Notes: generated by a model not told the origin, from the letters alone. A stretch of 64,000 nucleotides of DNA from Bordetella genomosp. 10 (GCF_002261225.1 NZ_NEVM01000002.1:1364001-1428000); one strand, 5' to 3'; numbered from the stretch's first letter, positions 49,360 to 58,567 are shown. Program-made: numbers and translations.

Positions 49360-50535
49360 TCACTGGCAGCCGGCCACCGTGCAGCGGGCGCGGATGACTT
49401 CCTTGCCATCCACGACCTCGGCCACGTAGAACGGCGCGTCGAGTTGATGATCGATGCCGTACATGGCCTTGCCGGTCCAGTTCAGCTTGCCCAGCGCGCC
49501 TTCGTAGCCGCTGATCTTTTCCAGCTCCTTGCGCACCTTGTCGGTGTCGGTGACCGTGCCGGCGCGGCGCATGGCCTCGAACAGCAGGTTGGTGCCGTCG
49601 TAGAAGGCCGGGCTGAAGCCGTTCATCGGCTGCTTGTATTTGGCGGCGTAGAGCGCCGCATAGGCCTTGGTCGAAGCCAGCTCCGGATCGATGGGGGTAT
49701 GCACGAACATGCCCTGGGTCGCCGACTTGCCCGCCACGTTGACGATTTCCTGGGTGGCCGGGCCGCCGGTGCGCACGATCCTGCCGGTATAGCCCAGCTC
49801 GCGCGCCTGCTTGACGATCATGCCCGCCGTGGCCGGCGAGTTGCCGTCCAGTTCGATGGCGTCGATGCCGCTGGCCAGCATGCGCGTGAGCATGGGCACG
49901 AAGTCGACGCGGTCGCGCTCGAAGAATTCCTTGATGGCCAGGTCGGCGCCCGCCTTCTTGTAGGCGCCCGTCAGGTCTTGCGCGATCTGCTGTCCGGTCT
50001 CGTCATTGGGAAACAGCGCGCCGACCTTCTTGAGGCCTTCGTGCTTGACCAGCCAGTCGATCTGCGGCTGCGAGACCTCCGCCGTCGTGACGTTGGGACG
50101 GAAGGTATAGGGCTTGTCCGCCGCCAGCGCCTTGGCGGTAAAGCCCAGCGTCATCAGGATGACGCCGTTCTTTTCCGTGATCGGCTGGATGGCCAGCACG
50201 GGCGCCGATCCCACGGGACCGATGATGTACTTGACCTTGTCCTCGAACACCAGGCGATTGGCCACGGTCACGGCTTCGTTGGCCTGGTACTTGTCGTCGT
50301 AGGCGACGACCTTGACCTGGTACTTCTTGCCGCCGACCTCCAGGCCGCCCGCCTTGTTGACCTGGTCGGCGGCGATCTCCGCGGCGTTCTTCATGCCCTG
50401 GCCCCAGGCCGCGCCCGCCCCCGACAGGGTGACGAGGGCGCCCAGCGTGAGCGTGTCCTGCGATTGCGCATGCGCCTGCGGCGCGGCGGCGATGGACAGG
50501 GCCGCGATCAGGCCCGCGAGGGTATGTTTCTTCAT
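49360..50535 (-). CDS. livK: Branched-chain amino acid-type ABC transporter substrate-binding protein
   Basis: A 391-residue periplasmic binding protein of the Peripla_BP_6/LivK type. The signal peptide covers about 1-23 (MKKHTLAGLIAALSIAAAPQAHA). DTLTLGALVTLSGAGAAWGQGMKNAAEIAADQVN, YIIGPVGSAPVLAIQPITEKNGV and GKSATQGMFVHTPIDPE follow. The ligand could be a branched-chain amino acid, an aromatic acid or another carboxylate, since this family has drifted widely. It is transcribed with a hydrolase, an SCP2-like protein and a Bug receptor. Confidence 0.91.
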   Translation of the reverse strand: MKKHTLAGLIAALSIAAAPQAHAQSQDTLTLGALVTLSGAGAAWGQGMKNAAEIAADQVNKAGGLEVGGKKYQVKVVAYDDKYQANEAVTVANRLVFEDKVKYIIGPVGSAPVLAIQPITEKNGVILMTLGFTAKALAADKPYTFRPNVTTAEVSQPQIDWLVKHEGLKKVGALFPNDETGQQIAQDLTGAYKKAGADLAIKEFFERDRVDFVPMLTRMLASGIDAIELDGNSPATAGMIVKQARELGYTGRIVRTGGPATQEIVNVAGKSATQGMFVHTPIDPELASTKAYAALYAAKYKQPMNGFSPAFYDGTNLLFEAMRRAGTVTDTDKVRKELEKISGYEGALGKLNWTGKAMYGIDHQLDAPFYVAEVVDGKEVIRARCTVAGCQ

Positions 50536-50608
50536 GGTGTCGTCTCCTGGTGGTTGTAGTTTCTGGTGATCGTGGGTCTTGCCGGTCGTGGACTTCGCGC
50601 CGTGCCGC

Positions 50609-51511
50609 TCAGCCCGCGCCGCGGGCGTGTATGCGGTCCAGCACCGGCAGCAGGTAGCGCCGGAACTGGACCGGGTTTTCGCTCATGGGGAAATGGCCCA
50701 GCTCGCGCATCACCGTGACCTCGGCGCCGGGAATGCCCGCCGCCGTGCGTTCGGTGTCTTGCGGCGAGCAGGAAAAGTCGTATTCCCCGGTCATCAGGTA
50801 AAGCGGGCACAGGTCCGTGCGGATGCCGCCCAGGCGCCCGCGCAGGTCGCTATCCACCCGATAGAAATGCAGGTCGCCGCGAAACACGCCGGGACCGCCC
50901 TGCATGTACTGCCACAGCGTTTCGTGGCGATGCTCGGCGGGCGATTGCGGTGCGACCAGCCCCGACACCAGCGCCGCGCAGACCTCTCCGCCATGCACGT
51001 CCGGACGATGCAGCCAACTGGTGTCGTACCACGGCTGCTGGTGATCGGCCGCCTCCACGCCGATCAAGGCGCGGAAGTAGTCGCTGTGCCGGTTGGCGAG
51101 CTCCAGCACGATGCGCCCGCCGATCGAGCAGCCGATCAGGGCCGGCGCGTCCAGGTCCAGCGCCTGGCAGAAAGCCATGACGATGGCCACGTAGCGATCG
51201 GTCGTCAGCAGGTACTCGCCGTCCTGCCAACCCGCCGGCGGATAGGACTTGCCGTGCCACGGCAGGTCGAAGGCGATGACGCGAAAGCGGCTGGTCACGG
51301 CCTCGTCGCACAGCATGTGGCGGTATTGCCGGCCGTCGGCGCCGGCCGTGTGCAGGCAGACCAGCGGAATGCCCTGGCCGGCTTCCTCGAAATAGACGCG
51401 ATGCGGCTGGCCGTCCACCTCCATGTGCAGATAGCGGCCGACGATGGGTTCGATGCGCGCGCGCCTGCCGGGTTTGCCCAGCATGCCTTGCCGCGATGAA
51501 TGATCGGTCAT
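50609..51511 (-). CDS. Alpha/beta hydrolase
   Basis: A 300-residue alpha/beta-hydrolase. The oxyanion region HTAGADGRQ is near residue 55, the nucleophile elbow GCSIGGRI near residue 129, and LYLMTGEYDFSCSP and ELGHFPMSE carry the acid and His of the triad. The text IVGRYLHMEVDGQPHRVYFEEAGQGIPLVCLHTAG resembles meta-cleavage-product hydrolase and ester hydrolase relatives. AGGAGGG precedes the ATG at 51511. Substrate unknown; the neighbouring Liv importer and SCP2-like protein suggest an imported ester, lactone or acyl compound. Confidence 0.85.
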   Translation of the reverse strand: MTDHSSRQGMLGKPGRRARIEPIVGRYLHMEVDGQPHRVYFEEAGQGIPLVCLHTAGADGRQYRHMLCDEAVTSRFRVIAFDLPWHGKSYPPAGWQDGEYLLTTDRYVAIVMAFCQALDLDAPALIGCSIGGRIVLELANRHSDYFRALIGVEAADHQQPWYDTSWLHRPDVHGGEVCAALVSGLVAPQSPAEHRHETLWQYMQGGPGVFRGDLHFYRVDSDLRGRLGGIRTDLCPLYLMTGEYDFSCSPQDTERTAAGIPGAEVTVMRELGHFPMSENPVQFRRYLLPVLDRIHARGAG

Positions 51512-51948
51512 TGGCCTGCCCTCCTGCCGCCGCGCGGCTGCTTCTCCGACGGAGGATGCGCGCCCGGCGCGGCCTCCCGGCCCAGGGCCAGCATGTCTTT
51601 CACGAATTGCAGGTTGGCCATCAGCGGCTGCAGATTGCCGTCGATGCGCAAGGCGCCGCGCTTGCTCAGGGCGAAGATGTCGTGCCAGCCCGGCGCCGGC
51701 ACGGCTTCCCAGAAGCGCCGCCACGTCCCGGCATCGGCGCTGAAGGCGAAATCCCAGGAGTCCAGCGGCCGCGCGGCCACCGCGGCATCGACGACCCTGC
51801 CCTCGCGCACCGACACGTGCACCGGCGTGGCGTCGAAGCGCACCAGCATTTCCACGTCGCACCGGCGCGGCCGGGCATAGTCCCGCGCCACGGCGATGAA
51901 ACGCGCCGCCAGCCTCGCGCCGGCGTCCTGCTCCTTGCTTGTCTCCAT
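51508..51948 (-). CDS. SCP2-like sterol/acyl carrier-domain hypothetical protein
   Basis: A 146-residue protein. The segment LSKRGALRIDGNLQPLMANLQFVKDMLALG and the preceding beta-rich part (DVEMLVRFDATPVHVSVREGRVVDA) resemble the short SCP2-type fold seen beside hydrolases in Burkholderiales. There is no signal peptide or membrane segment. It overlaps the hydrolase start by four bases, so both are probably made together. Possible function: a hydrophobic-ligand pocket. The assignment is weak. Confidence 0.6.
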   Translation of the reverse strand: METSKEQDAGARLAARFIAVARDYARPRRCDVEMLVRFDATPVHVSVREGRVVDAAVAARPLDSWDFAFSADAGTWRRFWEAVPAPGWHDIFALSKRGALRIDGNLQPLMANLQFVKDMLALGREAAPGAHPPSEKQPRGGRRAGQ

Positions 51949-51968
51949 CCTCGTCATCCTCAAGGGTC

Positions 51969-53033
51969 TTATTGCAAGGTCGCCATGCCGCTGGCCTTGA
52001 CCGCCTTGCCCCATTTGGCCGTCTCTTCCTGCATGAACGCGGCGAATTCACGAGGCGTGCTGTTGACCACTTCGCCGCCCAGGTCCTCGATGCGGCGCTG
52101 CATGTCCGGCGTGGCGACGATGGCCGAGACGTCCTCGTAGATGCGCTGCTGCAGCGCCGGCTTGATGGAGGCCGGCGCCAGCAGCCCGAACCACGTGGCG
52201 GCCTCGAAGCCCGGCATGCCCGCCTCCGCGAAGGTGGGCACGTCGGCCAGCGCCTGGACCCGCTTGCCGTTGGCCACCGCCAGCGCGCGCAGCTTGCCGG
52301 AATGAATCAGCGGCAAGGCCGAGGTGATGGTGGCGAGCATCATCTGCACCTGGCCGCCGACCAGGTCGGTGAAGGCCGGCGCATCGCCGCGGTACGGCAC
52401 GTGGGTGATGGCCGTATGGGTGGCGATCTTGAACAGTTCGCCGCTGAGGTGTTGCGCCGTGCCGTTGCCCGGCGAGGCGAAATTGACGCCGGCCCCGTCC
52501 TTGCGCAGATACGCCAGGAATTCCGGCAGCGTCTTGGCCGGCACCGAGGGATTGACCACCAGCACCAGCGGCACCTTGGTCACCAGCGTGATCGGCGCGA
52601 AGTCCTTGACCGGGTCGTAGTTGAGCTTGCCGTAGATATGGCCGCTGATGGTGTGCGCCGACGTCGTCATGAACAGCGTATAGCCGTCGCCCGCGGCGCG
52701 CGCCACGGTGCCCGCGCCTATGGTGGTGCCCGCGCCCGCGCGGTTCTCCACGATCACCGATTGCTTCCACGCGCCCGTCAACTTCTCCGCGATGGCGCGC
52801 GCCACGACGTCGGTGGCGCCGCCCGCCGGATACGGCACGACCAGGGTCACCGGCTTGGACGGATAGTTGTCGGCGCGGGCCGGGGCCGCGGGCATCAGCG
52901 CCATGCCCAGGACGGCGCACGCGGCGGCCAGCAGGCCGCGGCGCGAGGCGCACGAGCGCTTGCCGCCGCCGCGTTGGACGGACTGGGCGGCCTGCGCGCG
53001 CGCCGTCACGATGTGCCCATGATTGTGTTTCAT
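51969..53033 (-). CDS. Bug/TctC family tripartite tricarboxylate transporter receptor (4)
   Basis: A 354-residue Bug receptor with a long N-terminal region (signal segment about residues 30-54, RRGLLAAACAVLGMALMPAAPARA). NYPSKPVTLVVPYPAGGATD, NRAGAGTTIGAGT, FASPGNGTAQHLSGE, HVPYRGDAPAFTDLVGG and PTFAEAGMPGFEAATWFGLLAP follow. AGGAGA lies before the ATG at 53033. It is the first gene of the minus-strand Liv operon, so two different binding proteins share this operon. Confidence 0.92.
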   Translation of the reverse strand: MKHNHGHIVTARAQAAQSVQRGGGKRSCASRRGLLAAACAVLGMALMPAAPARADNYPSKPVTLVVPYPAGGATDVVARAIAEKLTGAWKQSVIVENRAGAGTTIGAGTVARAAGDGYTLFMTTSAHTISGHIYGKLNYDPVKDFAPITLVTKVPLVLVVNPSVPAKTLPEFLAYLRKDGAGVNFASPGNGTAQHLSGELFKIATHTAITHVPYRGDAPAFTDLVGGQVQMMLATITSALPLIHSGKLRALAVANGKRVQALADVPTFAEAGMPGFEAATWFGLLAPASIKPALQQRIYEDVSAIVATPDMQRRIEDLGGEVVNSTPREFAAFMQEETAKWGKAVKASGMATLQ

Positions 53034-53084
53034 CGAGTGGTCTCCTCTTGTTTTCGATGAATGGTTTGTATATTCTGTGTGTTC

Positions 53085-53098
53085 TGTTCTACAGAACA
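53085..53098. promoter_or_regulatory. Palindrome between Bug receptor 4 and aldehyde dehydrogenase
   Basis: TGTTCT-AC-AGAACA has 6 of 6 arms around two bases, within an A/T-rich divergent gap (53034-53261). It lies 52 bases from the Bug start and 163 from the aldehyde dehydrogenase start. The IclR regulator at 55730 is the nearest candidate binder. Confidence 0.58.
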
Positions 53099-53261
53099 TG
53101 TATTCTATTTTATAACCTTTTCGACGTTTTCGATTTCGGCGCGACCTTGGTTTTCGATTGGGGTTTTCCCTTGCCGGTCCTCTCCGAGGATCGGCATGCC
53201 TCGTCGAAACAGCCGCCATCCAGGCCGCTACGCAGCGCCCTATCCACTGGAAGAGACACAG

Positions 53262-54713
53262 ATGCCGCAGACTCCCTCCCAAACGAAATCCCTGCTGATC
53301 GACGGGCGCTGGACCCCGGCCGCGCAGACCTTCGCCTCCGTCAACCCCGCCAACGGCGCTGCCAATTTCGATATCGGCGCGGCCGACGCCGCCCAGGTCG
53401 ACGCGGCCGTGGACAGCGCCTGGCGCGCGGTGCGCCAGAAGGCCTGGCGCGACATGCTGCCGCACCAGCGTGCGGCATTGCTGCGCCGCATGGCCGACGG
53501 CATCGACGCCAACGCCGAACTGCTGGCGCGCCTGCAGATGATCGAGAACGGCAAGGTCTGGCACGAATGCAAGGCGCAGGTGGCCAGCGCCGCCGCGACC
53601 TTCCGGTACTACGCCGGGGTCTGCGAAACCGTGACCGCCGAGGTCACGCCGCCGCGCGGCAACTACCTGTCGATGACGCAGTACGAACCCTATGGCGTCA
53701 TCGTCGCCATCACGCCGTGGAACTCGCCCCTGACCATGGAGGCGCAGAAGGTCGCGCCGGCGCTGGCCGCCGGCAACGCCGTCATCCTCAAGCCTTCCGA
53801 AGTGACCTCGTCGCCGGCGCTGGAGCTGGGCCGCATCGCGCTGGAGGCCGGCCTGCCGCCGGGCATCCTCAATGTGGTCACCGGCCTGGGCAGCGGCGCC
53901 GGCAAGCTGCTGGTCGAGCATCCGGGCGTGCGCATGGTGTCCTTCACCGGCGGCACCGCCAGCGGCCGCGCCATCGCGCGCACGGCGGCCGACAAGCTGA
54001 TGCCGGTGGCGCTGGAACTGGGCGGCAAGTCGCCGCACATCGTCTGCGCCGACGCCGACCTGGACGCGGCCGTCGAGGGCGTGATCGGCGGCATCTTCGA
54101 AGGCAGCGGCCAATCCTGCGTGGCCGGTTCGCGCCTATACGTGCAGCGCTCGGTGCAGCAGGCCTTTTTGGAAAAGCTGCTGGCGCGGGCGCGCGCCATA
54201 CGGGTCGACCAGCCCGACGCGCAAGGCGCCGGCATGGGCCCCATCGCCTCCTTCGCGCATCGCGAGAAAATCGAATCCATGGTCGCCAGCGCATTGCACG
54301 ACGGCGGCGAGATCCTCACCGGCGGACAGCGGCCCGAGGACGACCGCCTGGCGCAGGGCGCGTTCTACCTGCCCACCGTGATCGGCGGACTCAAGCCCGA
54401 CGCCCACGTGGTGCGCGAGGAAATCTTCGGCCCCGTGCTGTGCGCCCTGCCCTTCGACGACGAGGACGACCTGATCGCGCAGGCCAACGACAGCGTCTAC
54501 GGCCTGGCCTCGGGCATCTGGACCGCCGACTATCGCCGCGCATGGCGCGTGGCGCGCCAACTGGAAGCGGGCAGCGTCTGGATCAACACCTACAAGCAGT
54601 TGTCGATTTCCACGCCTTTCGGCGGCTTCAAGCAAAGCGGCATCGGGCGCGAGAAAGGCATCGGCGGCCTGCGCCTGTACCAGCAATCCAAGGGCATCTA
54701 CTTCGCCATGTGA
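53262..54713 (+). CDS. NAD(P)-dependent aldehyde dehydrogenase
   Basis: A 483-residue aldehyde dehydrogenase. VIVAITPWNSPLTMEAQKVAPALAAGNAVILKPSE, the glutamate motif LELGGKSPHIV (about 258), the cysteine motif EGSGQSCVAGSRLY (about 288) and EEIFGPVLC are all intact. It oxidises an aldehyde to its acid with NAD(P)+. GGAAGAG precedes the ATG at 53262. It precedes a beta-hydroxyacid dehydrogenase and an IclR regulator on the same strand; the pair could oxidise an alcohol/aldehyde intermediate such as a semialdehyde. Confidence 0.92.
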   Translation: MPQTPSQTKSLLIDGRWTPAAQTFASVNPANGAANFDIGAADAAQVDAAVDSAWRAVRQKAWRDMLPHQRAALLRRMADGIDANAELLARLQMIENGKVWHECKAQVASAAATFRYYAGVCETVTAEVTPPRGNYLSMTQYEPYGVIVAITPWNSPLTMEAQKVAPALAAGNAVILKPSEVTSSPALELGRIALEAGLPPGILNVVTGLGSGAGKLLVEHPGVRMVSFTGGTASGRAIARTAADKLMPVALELGGKSPHIVCADADLDAAVEGVIGGIFEGSGQSCVAGSRLYVQRSVQQAFLEKLLARARAIRVDQPDAQGAGMGPIASFAHREKIESMVASALHDGGEILTGGQRPEDDRLAQGAFYLPTVIGGLKPDAHVVREEIFGPVLCALPFDDEDDLIAQANDSVYGLASGIWTADYRRAWRVARQLEAGSVWINTYKQLSISTPFGGFKQSGIGREKGIGGLRLYQQSKGIYFAM

Positions 54714-54778
54714 GCCATGGCGCGGCGCGCGCCGCCCGGCGCATCGATACCCCTATCCTTCATCACCGGAGACCAAAC

Positions 54779-55684
54779 ATGCATCGTTTTACCCGCGTCG
54801 GCTTCATCGGCCTGGGCGTGATGGGCGAGCCCATCTGCCGCAACCTGGCGCAGAAATGCGGCCTGCCCGTGCTGGGCTGCGACACGAACCCCGAACCGCT
54901 CGCCCGCCTGGCGCCGCACGGCGTGCAGGCGGCCGACGTCGCCACGCTCGCGCGCGAGTGCGACATCATCTTCCTGTCCCTGCCGTCCGGCGAGGTGGTG
55001 GAAAAACTGGCGCGCGGCACGGATGGCACGAACGGCCTGCTCGCCGTCTGCCGCCCCGGCCAGGTCATCGTCGACACCAGCACCTCGCCGGTGGACACCA
55101 CGCGCAAGCTGTCGGCCGAATTCGCCGAACGCCAGGCCGTCTTCATCGACGCGCCGGTGGCGCGCACGCGGGCGGCGGCGGAAGCGGGCACGCTGTCGGT
55201 CATGGTCGGCGCCGAGCCCGCGGTGTTCGAACAGGTCCGTCCGCTGATCGCGACCTACGCCAATGAAATCACCTTGTGCGGCGGCGTCGGCAGCGGCCAG
55301 GTGGTCAAGATCCTCAACAACATGGTGCTGTTCGAGACGGTCACCGCCCTGTCGGAGGCGCGCGGCATCGCGCGCCGCGCCGGCGTCGATCCCAAGGTGA
55401 TCCTGGAGACCTTCACGCTGGGTTCGGCCGACAGCTTCGCGTTGCGCAACCATGGCTTAAAGGCTATGCTGCCGGGTGAATTTCCCGAGAAAGCGTTCCC
55501 TGTCAGCTACGCGCGCAAGGACTTGAACTACGCGCTGCGGCTGGCCGAACAAACGGGCATCCCGGCGCACGGCGCCCGCAACGTGGACCAGTGGTTCGAG
55601 GCGGCCCTGGCGCGTGGCCTGGGCGACCGGTACTGGCCCGTCATCAGCCGCGTGATCGATGACGAGGATGGCGCGGCGCCGTGA
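54779..55684 (+). CDS. NAD(P)-dependent beta-hydroxyacid dehydrogenase
   Basis: A 301-residue enzyme of the 3-hydroxyisobutyrate dehydrogenase family. The Rossmann motif is GFIGLGVMGEPICRNLA. VDTSTSPVDTTRKL and the substrate loop DAPVARTRAAAEAGTLSVMVG follow. The catalytic lysine lies in GSGQVVKILNNMV, near residue 172. GGAGA precedes the start at 54779. With the aldehyde dehydrogenase just upstream it forms an oxidative pair typical of valine, beta-alanine or glyoxylate-type routes; the exact substrate is open. Confidence 0.88.
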   Translation: MHRFTRVGFIGLGVMGEPICRNLAQKCGLPVLGCDTNPEPLARLAPHGVQAADVATLARECDIIFLSLPSGEVVEKLARGTDGTNGLLAVCRPGQVIVDTSTSPVDTTRKLSAEFAERQAVFIDAPVARTRAAAEAGTLSVMVGAEPAVFEQVRPLIATYANEITLCGGVGSGQVVKILNNMVLFETVTALSEARGIARRAGVDPKVILETFTLGSADSFALRNHGLKAMLPGEFPEKAFPVSYARKDLNYALRLAEQTGIPAHGARNVDQWFEAALARGLGDRYWPVISRVIDDEDGAAP

Positions 55685-55729
55685 ACGCGGGCTCGGGCCA
55701 ACCGCCCTGACCATCGCCCCATCCGCCTC

Positions 55730-56437
55730 ATGAGCCGTAGCGCCCCCCAGGACAATACCGACGGCGTGGCCGCCGTCGAACGCGCCCTGTCCATCGTCGA
55801 TGCCATCGCCCAACGCACCGAGCCCATCGGTCTCGCCGACCTGTCGCGCGCGACCGGGTTCTACAAGAGCACCTTGCTGCGGCTGATCGCCTCGCTGGAA
55901 AAGGCCAACCTGGTGGTGCGGCGCGCGGATGGGCGTTATGCCTTGGGACTCTACGCCCATCAACTGGGACGCGCCTACGAGGCCACCTATCGCCTGGCCG
56001 AAACCCTGCAGCCCCTGCTGCAAGGCCTGGTCGACCAGGGCACGGAAAGCGCGTCCTTCCATGCCTATCACGACCCGCGCTCGCGCATCTGCCTGCTGCG
56101 CGTCGATTCCCATCATTCGACGCTGGACCGCATCCGTCCGGGCGACCTGCTGCCGCTCGACAAGGGCGCGGCGGGCAAGCTGCTCACCGCCTACCTCGTG
56201 CGCGGCGAAAGCGTGGAAACCGCCGGCCTGATCCTGACGTCCATGGGCGAGCGCGATCCGAGCTGCGCGGCGGTGGCTAGTCCCGTGTTCGGCCCGGACG
56301 ATGAAATGCGCGGCGCGATTTCCCTGTCCGGCCCGAAGGAACGCTACACCCCGGCGTCCATCAAGAAGATGTCCAGGCTGCTGCTCGAAAGCGCCGCCCG
56401 CGCCACCCGGGCCCTGGGTGGCCGCTGGCCGGGCTGA
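55730..56437 (+). CDS. IclR family transcriptional regulator
   Basis: A 235-residue IclR regulator: winged helix at about 10-75 (LADLSRATGFYKSTLLRLIASLEKANLVVRR) and effector domain with DKGAAGKLLTAYL and SPVFGPDDEMRGAISLSGP. It is on the same strand as, and 45 bases after, the dehydrogenase pair, so it may be co-transcribed and act on the palindrome at 53085. No ribosome site is obvious before its ATG. Confidence 0.87.
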   Translation: MSRSAPQDNTDGVAAVERALSIVDAIAQRTEPIGLADLSRATGFYKSTLLRLIASLEKANLVVRRADGRYALGLYAHQLGRAYEATYRLAETLQPLLQGLVDQGTESASFHAYHDPRSRICLLRVDSHHSTLDRIRPGDLLPLDKGAAGKLLTAYLVRGESVETAGLILTSMGERDPSCAAVASPVFGPDDEMRGAISLSGPKERYTPASIKKMSRLLLESAARATRALGGRWPG

Positions 56438-56701
56438 GGCGAGGCGCTCGCGTCGCCGCGCCGCGGCATGGCGCGCGGGTTCCATCGTTCCCTCGCCATG
56501 GGACCACAAATGCTGCGTCGCACAATAAATGTTGAGAGACTAGCGTTCTTATAAGCTGTATAGTCGTTTCAAAATTTATATACCGCATATTCAATATTTA
56601 GGACATGCGGCAAGATTCATCCGAGACAACCCATCCCAGATGGCCAGGCGCGGCGCGCCGGCGGCCATCCCCCAACCGCCGTTCCCCCGCGGCCTACCGA
56701 C

Positions 56702-57928
56702 ATGCAGCAACTATCCGCCTTGCGTCCCGCCCTTCCGATACTCCTGGGGGCGGCGGTCATGCTCAGCCTTTCCATGGGCATGCGCCAGAGCCTGGGGATA
56801 TTCGTACCGCCGCTGACGCACGACCTGGGCATCTCCGTCAGCGACTTCACCATCGCCATTTCGGTGCAGAACCTCGCCTGGGGCATGCTGCAGCCCATCG
56901 CGGGCGCCCTGGTGCCGCGCATCGGTTTTCGTCCCCTGCTGGTCAGCGGCGCCCTGCTCTTCCTGCTGGGCCTGGTGCTGATGGCCTGCGCGCATGGCCT
57001 GCCGCTGGTCATCCTGGGCGCTGGCGTCTGCATCGGCGCGGCCCTGGCGGCGACCGGCAGCAGCATGGCGATGGCCGTCTCGGTGCGTCCCGTGTCGGTG
57101 GCGCAGCGCAGCCTGGTGCTGGGCCTGGTGTCCTCCTTCGGCTCGCTGGGCGCGATGATCGCGGCGCCGCTGGGCCAGGAGATCATGCAGCACTGGCACT
57201 GGCGCGTCGGCACGCTGTCCTTCATCGTCCTGGCCGTGGTCATGGTGCCGGCCGCCTGGTTCGCCGGCCGGGTCGACCGGCTGCCGCGCCCGGCGGCGCC
57301 GCGCGCCGCCAACGGCTCGGAGCTGACGGCGCCGCAGGTGCTCAGCATGGCCTTGCGCAACGGACCGTTCGTGATCATGGCGCTGGCGTATTTCGTCTGC
57401 GGCATGCAACTGGTCTTCCTGACCACACACCTGCCCACCTATCTCGATATCTGCGGCATGGATCCCATGCTGTCGGCCAAGGCGCTGGCCACCATCGGCG
57501 GTTTCAACGCCCTGGGCAGCCTGTTCTTCGGCTGGGCGGGCGGCCGCTGGAACAAGCAGGCGCTGCTGGGCATGATCTACGTCCTGCGTTCCCTGACGCT
57601 GGCCTGGTACTTCCATCACCTGCCCACGCCCGAGACCACGCTGGTCTTCGCGGCCATCATGGGCTTTCTCTGGCTGGGCGTGGTGCCCCTGGTGTCGGGC
57701 TGGATCGCCGAAACCTTCGGCCTGCGCTGGCAGGCCATGCTGATCGGGGTCGCGTTCTGCAGCCACCAACTGGGCAGCTTCACCGGCGCGATGGGCGGCG
57801 GCTACGTCTACGACCTGCTGCACAACTACGACCTGGCGTGGCAGATAGGCGCCGCCATCGGCCTGACGGCGGGCCTGGTGCAGCTCGGCACCGTGGCCTT
57901 CTGGCCGAGGCCGCGCGTTCCGGCATGA
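56702..57928 (+). CDS. MFS transporter (oxalate/formate-antiporter-like type)
   Basis: A 408-residue major-facilitator protein with about 12 membrane segments. LSMGMRQSLGIFVPPLTHDLGISVSDFTIAISVQNLAWGMLQPIAGAL and a long central loop (GRVDRLPRPAAPRAANGSELTAPQ) come first. GFNALGSLFFGWAGGRWNKQ lies in the second half. It probably imports a monocarboxylate or similar. The 264 bases before it hold an A/T-rich patch (about 56500-56600) suitable for a promoter; no palindrome was convincing. The IclR gene upstream is on the same strand. Confidence 0.86.
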   Translation: MQQLSALRPALPILLGAAVMLSLSMGMRQSLGIFVPPLTHDLGISVSDFTIAISVQNLAWGMLQPIAGALVPRIGFRPLLVSGALLFLLGLVLMACAHGLPLVILGAGVCIGAALAATGSSMAMAVSVRPVSVAQRSLVLGLVSSFGSLGAMIAAPLGQEIMQHWHWRVGTLSFIVLAVVMVPAAWFAGRVDRLPRPAAPRAANGSELTAPQVLSMALRNGPFVIMALAYFVCGMQLVFLTTHLPTYLDICGMDPMLSAKALATIGGFNALGSLFFGWAGGRWNKQALLGMIYVLRSLTLAWYFHHLPTPETTLVFAAIMGFLWLGVVPLVSGWIAETFGLRWQAMLIGVAFCSHQLGSFTGAMGGGYVYDLLHNYDLAWQIGAAIGLTAGLVQLGTVAFWPRPRVPA

Positions 57929-57962
57929 CCGTGACCGGCGGCGGCGCGTCCGCCCGATAGCC

Positions 57963-58460
57963 TCAATCCGCGGCCAGCATTTCCTCCACCGCCATGCCGA
58001 TGGACAGGATGCGGCGGTCGGTGTCGCGGGCGCCGGCGATCATCAGGCCCACCGGCGCCGTGCCTTCCTCATGGCAAGGCAGCGACAAGGCGCAGCCGTC
58101 CAGGAAGTTGATCAGGGTGGGATTGCGCAGCATCGCGCCATTGGCGGCGTAATACGCATCGTCGCTGGCCTGCAGCGGCGCGATGGCCGGCGCGACGATG
58201 GGCACGGTGGGCAGCACCAGCGCGTCATGGCCGGCGATGTCCGCCTGCACGGCGGCGATCCAGGCCAGGCCCGCGGCCCGCAACGTATCGGCCGCCTGTG
58301 CGGCGGCGCGCGCCTGCTCCGGATAGCGCCTGGTGAAAACGCGGGCGCCCTCGCTCGCGGGATCGGCGGCGCGGGCCAGCGCCGTCTCGGCGAGGCTGGC
58401 CGCGCTGGCCTGGCCCTCGCGCAATTGCGCGGCGGCCTGTTCTAGCGTCGGATACTTCAT
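57963..58460 (-). pseudogene. Amidase remnant with in-frame loss of the catalytic core
   Basis: A 165-codon open frame that reads as an amidase-signature protein with its middle removed. Residues 1-64 match the usual N-terminal helices (LEQAAAQLREGQASAASLAETALAR ... QAADTLRAAG). From residue 65 the text is the C-terminal part (LAWIAAVQADIAGHDALVLPTVPIVAPAIAPLQAS and NPTLINFLDGCALSLPCHEEGTAPVGLMIAG). Full amidases are around 450 residues, and the missing segment includes the catalytic Lys-Ser-Ser triad. The frame is intact, so it could still be translated but should not be an amidase. The junction at about 58268 lies in a G/C-rich stretch with short GGGCC repeats. Confidence 0.8.
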
Positions 58461-58567
58461 GCGGCTCGTCCACCTTCCAGGCATCGCCCGGGGTCGTTGC
58501 GGCAGTGCGTCACGCGGCGCGGCAGGACCGCGTCCGGTGACGATGACGCAGGCGATTATGCCACCGC

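Noticed and set aside
53048..54778. A giant frame joined to the dehydrogenase at 54779
   Set aside because: It overlaps the aldehyde dehydrogenase in a different frame and lacks domain character. The dehydrogenase has its own ribosome site and ATG.
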